Of a stretch of 64,000 nucleotides of DNA, positions 57,220 to 64,000 are shown piece after piece. The stretch's first letter is position 1. Each line of letters starts with the position of its first letter. The notes under the pieces were generated by a model that searched no databases, was not told the DNA's origin, and saw nothing but the letters and a program-made list of their open reading frames with translations. The translations under genes and the position numbers were made by a program. Source of the DNA: Apoderus coryli (Eukaryota > Arthropoda > Insecta > Coleoptera > Attelabidae); contig OU452198.1 in the NCBI GenBank assembly GCA_911728435.2, positions 14,356,001-14,420,000 of the forward strand. The letters run 5' to 3'.

Positions 57220-58640
57220 GATCCGTTCTAGCCTTGTTTCAGTCAAGTCGTGTTTTCTCTGATTATAAAATGTTAAATTAAATATTTTAATTTGTTTTTG
57301 GACTTGGTATATTTTTCAGTTAAGAATTATTTTTTAGTTTTTGTTTAAAGACTAAGGAGCTTTAGAGGAAAATTCGTCAAAAACATCTGTTCTAAAAATT
57401 TGCAGGGAATCCTGGTACCGGAACATAGAATATTTTTCAACTAAGTCAGCCAGGAAGTTCGGGACAAACTGAAAGAACATCGAAGGCAACAATGGAGTCT
57501 ATTCACGGAAGCAACCCGCGCTCCACGACTGGTTGAAACTGCAGTGTAGATATCCATCCCAATCAAGGCGAGCATTTCACGGCTAGTCCGCATATTTAGA
57601 AGAATCAGGCGGCTAAAAAGCAAGGATTCCTTCAGATTCAAGAATTTCTCAGATCGAAGAAAAGAGGCTGGAAGAGGCAATCATAGCGAAACCAGGCAAC
57701 GATGTGCAGTATCCACAAAACTATAGACCCATCCACTTGCTGAGTTGCTTGGAAAAAAGTGATTGAGACGCGTTACTGATAGCAACAAGGCGTTTGAACA
57801 ATAGTTGTCTAACAGGAAAAAAAAAAAAAAGCGGTTGTATCACCCCAAAACTTTCCCGCCACGTATAATATAATCAAAAATATATGACCTGCGTAAGGGA
57901 ACAGAATTTTAATAAGTATAATTATTATAATTGTATTATTTTCATTATTTCGAATAAACTAACGTATATTTTTCAGTTAAGAATTATTTTTTAGTTTTTG
58001 TTTAAAGACTAAGTTCATTTCTTTTTATTCTAAAGTAGTGAAATGTATAAGTTCCGTAAGTTTTGATATTCTTTTAATTGAAGGCCTTTTTGATTTAATC
58101 AGTTTTTTTTATAACAACTTTAAAGTTATTTCTTTTAGTAATTCAAATAAATTCCGTTTTCAATAGTATATTAAAGTTTCGTACAGGAATTAATATAATT
58201 ATTCGATATTATTATTTCCTATTTTTAAGTAGTACAAGTAATAACTACGATTTTCTTCTAAATTTTCATTATCGCTTAATTGTTTTATTCTTTTTCTTTT
58301 ATATTTTATACCTATTTATTTCTTGTTGCTATTCATTTCTTTAATTAGTCTTAATTATTAAATTAGTTGATTTTAGCCCGAACTATGCGTTTTATTTCTA
58401 ATAAAGTTTTCGATAAATAATTGACAAAAGGGTCAACCAATTAAATATTTCTTTTTAATTAAAGTCGGTGACCGAAAGTGATACAAGATTATAATGGTAA
58501 GTAATTTTGCATTACTTGATACAGATTAATAAAGCTTATTTTAGTTGTTTGTTTCATTCATATAATAATTTGATTCTGTTATTATTCAAGTTGATATTCT
58601 TTGTTTGTTCTTCTTTATTTGAAACCGCTCGTAAATCTTG
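57220..58640 (+). repeat. Dispersed T-rich repeat, second copy
   Basis: Apart from the inserted LINE fragment, it follows 27650-28240 in the same order, with TTCTTTTAATTGAAGGCC, TTTCGTACAGGAATTAAT and TTTTCTTCTAAATTTTCA. The last part (about 58530-58600) also resembles 1600-1690. Untranslated; family unknown. Confidence 0.65.
57357..57963 (+). mobile_element. LINE RT fragment flanked by 50-bp repeats
   Basis: Contains DKLKEHRRQQWSLFTEATRA and AKPGNDVQYPQNYRPIHLLS in different frames; the KPG....YRPI.LL sequence is the first conserved motif of LINE reverse transcriptases. Bounded by two copies of the same 50-bp sequence (57307-57356, 57964-58013). Confidence 0.65.
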
Positions 58641-58741
58641 AAACGAACCGTAACAATTGGAATAGCATATTGGGGTTCATTCAGATTAAGTATTCTTTCT
58701 GAATGTATATAACACCCGCTAATTTCAAAATGGTTACATAC

Positions 58742-59050
58742 TCATCCTTCTACAAGACAATTCGTTACTAAGAAGCCTTCTTCTAACGGTCCCCTCCCAA
58801 GCATTAACATTTCTAACGTCTTGAAGTTGGTATGGCAAGAAAAACACAGAAGCTGTGTTATTCCGCAAACTTCTGGACACCAAAAACTATCTCTTTCGGT
58901 GGTAACTCTTTTTCTTGCAGATCGCGGTCTTCTGAAATATGCGAGGATATGATAAATTTTTATTTGGACCGAATTCACGTTATATCTTAAAAGTCGTAAA
59001 TCTTTGACACATAACAGTATATCACAAATATCATTACTCCGGAACGACAT
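58742..59050 (-). CDS. Unassigned 102-codon open frame
   Basis: MSFRSNDICDILLCVKDLRL to CLVEG. The part RRPRSARKRVTTERDSFWCP followed by CGITQLLCFSCHTNF has a Cys-rich CP..CGI..LC..CH spacing that recalls the C-terminal cysteine domain of piggyBac-type transposases, but the match is loose and the rest fits nothing I know. It may equally be a chance frame. Confidence 0.25.
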   Translation of the reverse strand: MSFRSNDICDILLCVKDLRLLRYNVNSVQIKIYHILAYFRRPRSARKRVTTERDSFWCPEVCGITQLLCFSCHTNFKTLEMLMLGRGPLEEGFLVTNCLVEG

Positions 59051-59188
59051 GATGATTCGCCGCCTACGAGACCAATTAATTATTTCAAAATTGTGTTACT
59101 TGAATTTTTTGCTCGCCAGTGTTTATATTGGCAAAAGGAATTTACTAAATCTTTCCATGGTAGCGTAAAAAACCTATACTAACCTATA

Positions 59189-60747
59189 CCGGGTGTCCCA
59201 CCGGGAAGGGAATCGATCGATTATGGAGAAACTACACTGTGGAAGAATCTGAAAATCTGGTGTAGTACTTAGGTCGACGGAACCAATTCGGCTAAAGTGT
59301 TTTCAAGAATCTAGTAATTCCGATTATACCGGAAATGGGTGTCAACTTCCTTATTTCAAATGCGACCCTATGTAAATTATATATTTTTGGATTCTCTTTG
59401 TAATTCTAAACATATTTCATGCATAATATGTTATACCTATCGCCAGCCGTTTCCGAAATATTTGAAATTTTATTTTCAGAATAGAGAATAATAACAATTT
59501 TTGAATTATATGGAAGCTTTAATAATTTAATTCGCTAGAATACCCTAGAAGATATAGACCTACTTTAGCCGCCTACATATATTTTTTTAGTAAATATTAA
59601 TACAGGGTATTTGAAAAAAAAAACGGTAAAAAATCAAATTTAAAAAAGTGTCATAAATCAAAATTTTTAAATAGCATTCATATTTTTTTTTATTTTTTTG
59701 CATCAAAAATAAGGGCAAGTTTATAAAAGGATGTCTATCCCAAAAACTGATAGTTTCCAAAATATTGGCATTTTTCTATTACAATAGTGATATGAATTTG
59801 AAATTTAATTGATTTTAGTTGGCCATGATGGCTTTAGATAGCAAATACATATGACACTTGAGAAAAATAATCAACAACTATGACAAATTGTAGATATTAA
59901 TTAGTAGTAATAATCATGGCGGGCGTATAAATTATACTAACGAATACTATCTAAATTTGTTTATTATTTATGAAGAATGGTGCTTTTAGAAAATCCAGAC
60001 TCCACTGCAAATTTGCTCAAAAATGTCGTAGGATATGCCGTGAAGTACCCCAGTACATCTTCATCGTCACAAATAGGTTTCCTTCGTTTTATTTTTGTCT
60101 TTACGGACCCGAAAATTTTGAAATTATCTAGGTATTATCCGTTTAACAACTTTTGAAGATGGCATGTGTTTTTCCGGGTACCTGACAGAAAATGTATCAC
60201 ACGTTTACCCTTTTTTGCAAATACCCTGTATTAATATTTGCTAAAAAAATATACGTAGGCGGCTAAAGTAGGTCTATATCTCCCAGGATATTCTAACAAA
60301 TTAAATTATTAAACCTTCCATGTAATAAAAAATTGTTATTATTCTCTATTCCATATAATAAAATTTTTTTATTATTCTTTATTCTGAAAACGTCATTTTT
60401 GACATAAAATTTCAAATATATCGAAAACGGCTGGCGATAGGTATAACATATTATGTATAGTACGACACAGTTAAGAATATACGCTTTTAAATGGGCTATC
60501 CATATAAAAGTGTATCATTCTTAAGTGTGTCGTACTATATGAAATATGTTTAGAATTACAAGGATAATCCAAAAAAAATATAATTTACATAGGGTCGTAT
60601 TTGAAATAAGGAAGTTGACACCCATTTCCGGTATAACATTTTAGCCGAATTGGTCCCGTCGACCTAAGTACCACACCAGATTTTCAGATTGTTCCACAGT
60701 GTAGTTTCTCCATAATCGATCGAATCCCTTCCCGGTTGGACACCCGG
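59189..60747. mobile_element. Long-armed foldback element, TA-flanked
   Basis: CCGGGTGTCCCACCGGGAAG at the left and its complement CCGGTTGGACACCCGG to 60747, with TA on both sides. Arms about 450-530 bp: GTAGTTTCTCCATAATCGAT, TTAGCCGAATTGG and GGTATAACATATTATG occur in both. A second inner landmark is ATACAGGGTATTTG / CAAATACCCTGTAT near 59605 and 60225. The right arm holds an 80-bp MITE. Confidence 0.9.
60458..60537. mobile_element. 80-bp palindromic MITE nested in foldback arm
   Basis: TAGTACGACACA...GTGTGTCGTACTA, with TA on each side. Imperfectly palindromic throughout (TTAAGAAT / ATTCTTAA, CTTTTA / TAAAAG). Absent from the matching place in the left arm (about 59420-59435), so the empty site is known. 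Confidence 0.85.
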
Positions 60748-60799
60748 TATACTGAATAACTAATCTTAATAATGTCAAATATTAATGTACATTGTTAAT

Positions 60800-61920
60800 T
60801 AATCTTTGGTAATGTTAATGCCACTTTTAAGTTTCGTGATGTGAGCTGCGAGGATATTATAACGAATGTTGGCCTGATTAAATGTAAAAGCAGTAAGGCG
60901 TTCGACCTGGTAAATTTCAATTTACTTTTGGATAAGCTCAGATACTTGGGATTTGAAACCCATCTCTTTGGGATGGCTTATTTTGATCGTCTGCAGAGAA
61001 TCAGGCTAAGCTAAGCATCTCAGTGGTCAAGCGTCGGTATTGTCAAATGCGGAGTGCCTCAGGAAAGCATATTGGGATCTCGTTTGTTCCCTGTATATTG
61101 TTTTGATGTTGCGTCAAACACAAATCATCTGAAAATGCATATGTGTGCAGATGACATCCCATTTTACATGCCTTTCTATGTAACAGATGCAGATGATGTC
61201 AAAGTTAATGGGAGCTTGGATGCTTTCTCGGGCTGATGTGAAGCTAATGATTTAAAAATAAATCCTATTAAATCAGTTGCTATGTGTGTGGGCAGTAGTT
61301 GATAAATCGGGATTGCATAGGTACTATTAATAATGGGGTTATAAAGTGGGCACATAAAGCGAAAAACCTTGGAGTACTATTTGACTCAAGACTAAGTTTT
61401 CATGAGGATTGCCTCACGGTTTACAAGAGCTCAATGTTTCGGCTTAAATAAATTTATCCGTTAAATAGCTGCCTTGAGAGATCAACAAAGTTGAAACTGG
61501 TCAGGGCACTCATCTATCCTCACCTTGATTACTGTGCACAAGTTTATTATAATTATTACAACAAAGATAAACTCCAAACAGCGCAGAATACTTGCGTTAG
61601 ATTGGCGTGTTCGGTGCCATACAGGTCTCATAAATATCACTCCTTTTCTCGATCGGCTAAATGAGCCTAGATTGGTTATCAGACTCGGATTATATCTCTA
61701 AAAGAATTATTAGAACGTATAGCTGCTGTTCATAGTGTGAATATACGGCATAATACGTTCACGATTCCACAGCATGGAACTTCGAGGTTGAGGGCTGCTT
61801 CTCTTATGTGGCGCCTCAACTTCTGAACATTGTAACTGAGTACTTGTTGGACTTGCGTTTGCCACGATTTAAAACTCAATTATGGTCGCGTTTAGCACAC
61901 TAAGTTTTTGTTTTATTGTG
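60800..61920 (+). mobile_element. Decayed LINE reverse transcriptase
   Basis: In order, across frames: SKAFDLVNFNLLLDKLRYLG, IVKCGVPQESILGSRLFPVY, MHMCADDIPFYMP (catalytic box CADD in place of YADD), KINPIKSVAM, KNLGVLFDSRLSFHEDC, LVRALIYPHLDYCAQVYYNY, and TCVRLACSVPYRSHKYH. Jockey/CR1-type RT through the post-RT tail, many stops. The best open piece is 61054-61236. Confidence 0.8.
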
Positions 61921-62084
61921 TATAAATTACTCTCTGATGTCTCTTTAATTTAGGAATGCGTAGAGTGAAAGATAGGCTTAAAGCCAAATCTCTTTCCTTT
62001 TGTGTAATATTTGTGATGCCTGATGTATATTTAATGGTAAAATATGTTTGATGTTGAATGTAAGGTATCTACTACACTATAATT

Positions 62085-62305
62085 TGACGGCGGCTCTATC
62101 TTGAAAATTAATCATGTTACGGTTTTAGGATTTTTTTGTTTTAATAAAAGCGGTGTATTTTAATTTAGAGTTAGATTTACTCGCTCTAGCGGACATTGTA
62201 GGAAACGAAAACAATTTTCCAGCGATTTCCGTTGTCCGCTTTTACTAAAACAATTTTTTTTTTAACCGTAACATGATTAGTTCTCGAGATAGAGCCGGCG
62301 TTCTT
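62085..62305. mobile_element. Small inverted-repeat MITE
   Basis: CGGCTCTATCTTGAAAATTA on the left and CGGCTCTATCTCGAGAACTA on the complement of the right end, continuing through ATCATGTTACGGTT and TTTTARTAAAAGCGG for about 90-100 bp per arm. No coding. Confidence 0.8.
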
Positions 62306-62606
62306 TCTTCTCTGTAAACCCGGTGTTGAGTTTTGTTATATTTGTTAGTTTTTTAAGAAATCTAAGTAACAGTGTCAACACCGCACATATGTGCTTTGGC
62401 GCACTTTGTTTTATATGCTTTTGTATCACTCTCTTAACTACACTGCTCAAGAATAGACGTAAATTTTTGTATGTTATAATATTAAAGAAATGTTCGAAAA
62501 ATTCAGCTTATAGTGTATTAATTTCCATAAAGCAGAACCAGCAAATTTAACAATTCAGTGGTAGTTGAAGAACAACGGAGACACCACAAGAATCCAACAC
62601 CCGGTA

Positions 62607-63597
62607 CGGGGGTTGCCTTTTATATTTCTGGAGTTGGCAACCCTGGTGTTGCAATCTGGCAATTGACAGCTCTATCGTAAAGTTGGGCATTTTTGACGTT
62701 ATACGTACTCAGAACGTTTTGACATACGAGCTCTATTTGTGTTGTTTAGAGTAGTAGATTCAACTCGGCCCAAAAATGGAATTAAATGTGGATTACCTCA
62801 GCAACAGTGCATGGATGAAGTTAATTCAATTTTTGGCGATGAAGCTCCATCAACCAGTGTTTATCGATGGTATAGTGAATTCAATCGTGGTAGAAAGAAA
62901 TGCTCAAAAAATACGATCGCGGTGCTTCGAAGCACGTCTATGACATCGTGACAGGTGATAAATCGTGGATTTACGCGTCAGAGTAAACAGCAGTCGACTG
63001 TATCGGTGTTTCAAGATGAGCCAAATCCAACAAAAGTTGTTCGCGCACGAAGCACTTCCAAGCAAATGGTCGCCTGTTTTTTCAAAAAAACTGGACATGT
63101 CGCAACCGTACCACTAGAACAACGCAGAACAGACAATTCTGAGTGGTACACAACCATTTGATTCCCAGTTGTCTTCCAAGAAATCAGGAAAACCAACCGC
63201 CGAAGACAGATCACTCTTCACCACGACAATTCGAGCTCTCACACATCGGCTCAAACAACTGCATTTTTGAGCACCCAAAACATCGATTTGATGAGTCATC
63301 CGCCGTATAGTCCTCACTTGGCACCGAATGACTTCGTTTTATTTCCGTACGTAAAAAGCAAACTGAGAGGTCAACGTTTTTCGACACCTGAAGAAGCGGT
63401 TGCTGCATTCAGAATGCATGTTTTGGTTTTGGAGATACCTCAATCAGAGTGGCAAAAGTGTTTCGACAATTGGTTCAAACGCATGCAAAAGTGTATAGAT
63501 CTTCATATGGGGAATATTTTGAAAAACAACAAAGTGATTTTCGATGATTAATATTTGTTTTTGTTCTCTAATCCTGAAATATAAAAGGCAACCCTCG
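62607..63597 (+). mobile_element. Mariner element, 991 bp, TA-flanked
   Basis: TIRs of about 27 bp (CGGGGGTTGCCTTTTATATT and the complement of ACCCTCG at the right), with TA on both sides. Holds a single decayed transposase gene. The sequence before 62607 shows nothing else. Confidence 0.92.
62739..63551 (+). pseudogene. Mariner transposase pseudogene
   Basis: VDSTRPKNGIKCGLPQQQCM to FNRGRK (HTH part), then a deletion joins MLKKYDRGASKHVYDIVTGD, KSWIYA (first Asp in VTGDKSW), QDEPNPTKVVRARSTSKQMV, KKTGHVATVPLEQRRT, ITLHHDNSSSHTSAQTTAF (second Asp), HPPYSPHLAPNDFVLFPYVK, and the C-terminus WFKRMQKCIDLHMGN. The third catalytic Asp of the usual YSPDLAP is His here. At least three frameshifts and stops. 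Same clade as well-known insect mariners. Confidence 0.92.
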
Positions 63598-63599
63598 TA

Positions 63600-64000
63600 C
63601 AATATTATCACAGAATTAATCAAATATTTATTTATTTAATATTAAGTCAGTGACGTTTTAATGACAAACTTCAAACAATCTTTCTTATGAAATCGTCGCG
63701 CTTACGAGTGGCCTATGATTGGCCGCTCGTTGTTTTATAAAATATGATATTCTGAAATTATCTCAGCAATTTGCAGTTGAATGTTTTCCTACTCCACTTT
63801 CGTAAATCTATTCATATAGCATGAAATATTGTGGCTACAATAAGTAGAATTTGCGGTATACCGCAAGAAAATATCTTTGTAGACTTACAATTCGTTCTGC
63901 TTTGTAGTTACGGAATTTAATAATATGTCGACTGTGTTTAATGCAGATTTCTGTGCATTCGAAACCGAAATGCTTTTGTTACTGACAGAATCCTAATTAA
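63600..64000. other. Window end, nothing recognised
   Basis: AT-rich; no exon, TIR or LINE tail. Confidence 0.5.

Noticed and set aside
1..64000. CRISPR arrays, bacterial operons, rRNA genes
   Set aside because: No regularly spaced direct repeats, no ribosome-binding-site gene packing, no rRNA-like conserved blocks; introns and insect transposons indicate a eukaryote.

Overview
The window is AT-rich eukaryotic DNA. It is dense with insect-type transposons: mariner/Tc1, Penelope-like elements, Jockey/CR1-like LINEs, long-armed foldback elements, THAP-domain DNA transposons, a Crypton recombinase and hAT debris. The one host gene I can support lies on the minus strand. It is a cyclic nucleotide-gated (CNG) cation channel, seen as seven exons (A to G) at 42796-43013, 41104-41226, 15978-16047, 15517-15622, 14333-14499, 13506-13605 and 10483-10631. 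Splice sites and phases join without a break into 311 codons, covering a hydrophilic N-terminal region and transmembrane segments S1 to about S4. The rest of S4, the pore and the cNMP-binding domain should lie before position 1; the true 5' exons should lie above 43013. I would call the organism an insect, possibly a beetle, but the sequence does not settle the order.

Layout. 1-1750: no gene. 1770-2537: Crypton-type tyrosine recombinase domain. 2797-4270: decayed mariner-like transposase, then a LINE 3' end. 4498-8071: a 1,787-bp unit in near-identical tandem duplicate, each copy ending in a THAP-domain fragment. 8414-10003: a second THAP-bearing element with long terminal inverted repeats (TIRs). 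10483-16047: five channel exons, with a Tc1 fragment, a multi-arm foldback and a MITE (short non-autonomous inverted-repeat transposon) between or beside them. 16047-41104: one 25-kb intron. It holds a 7.2-kb mariner-like element with several layers of nested insertions (16491-23679), a Tc1-like element (25564-26940), a foldback (28339-29663), a large inverted-repeat complex with a tRNA-like module (31850-36950), several LINE tails, and a Penelope-like element (PLE) interrupted by a foldback mariner (38130-40610). 41104-43013: two more exons. 43286-46280: mariner-like element, LTR-retrotransposon scrap, foldback arm, Tc1 tail. 46624-48650: a well-preserved PLE with an uninterrupted reverse transcriptase/GIY-YIG frame. 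48914-50937: mariner-like element with about 380-bp TIRs. 52210-63597: integrase-like fragment, hAT MITE, LINE pieces, foldbacks and a mariner.

No element looks autonomous: every transposase seen is frameshifted or truncated. The PLE at 47039-48410 comes closest to intact but is 5'-truncated. The most unusual signals are hammerhead-ribozyme-like structures at several PLE termini (and one carried inside a DNA transposon), a cluster of a roughly 25-bp motif on both strands inside the THAP-bearing duplicated unit, and a shared CMGGGTG-type terminus flanked by TA on many otherwise different elements.
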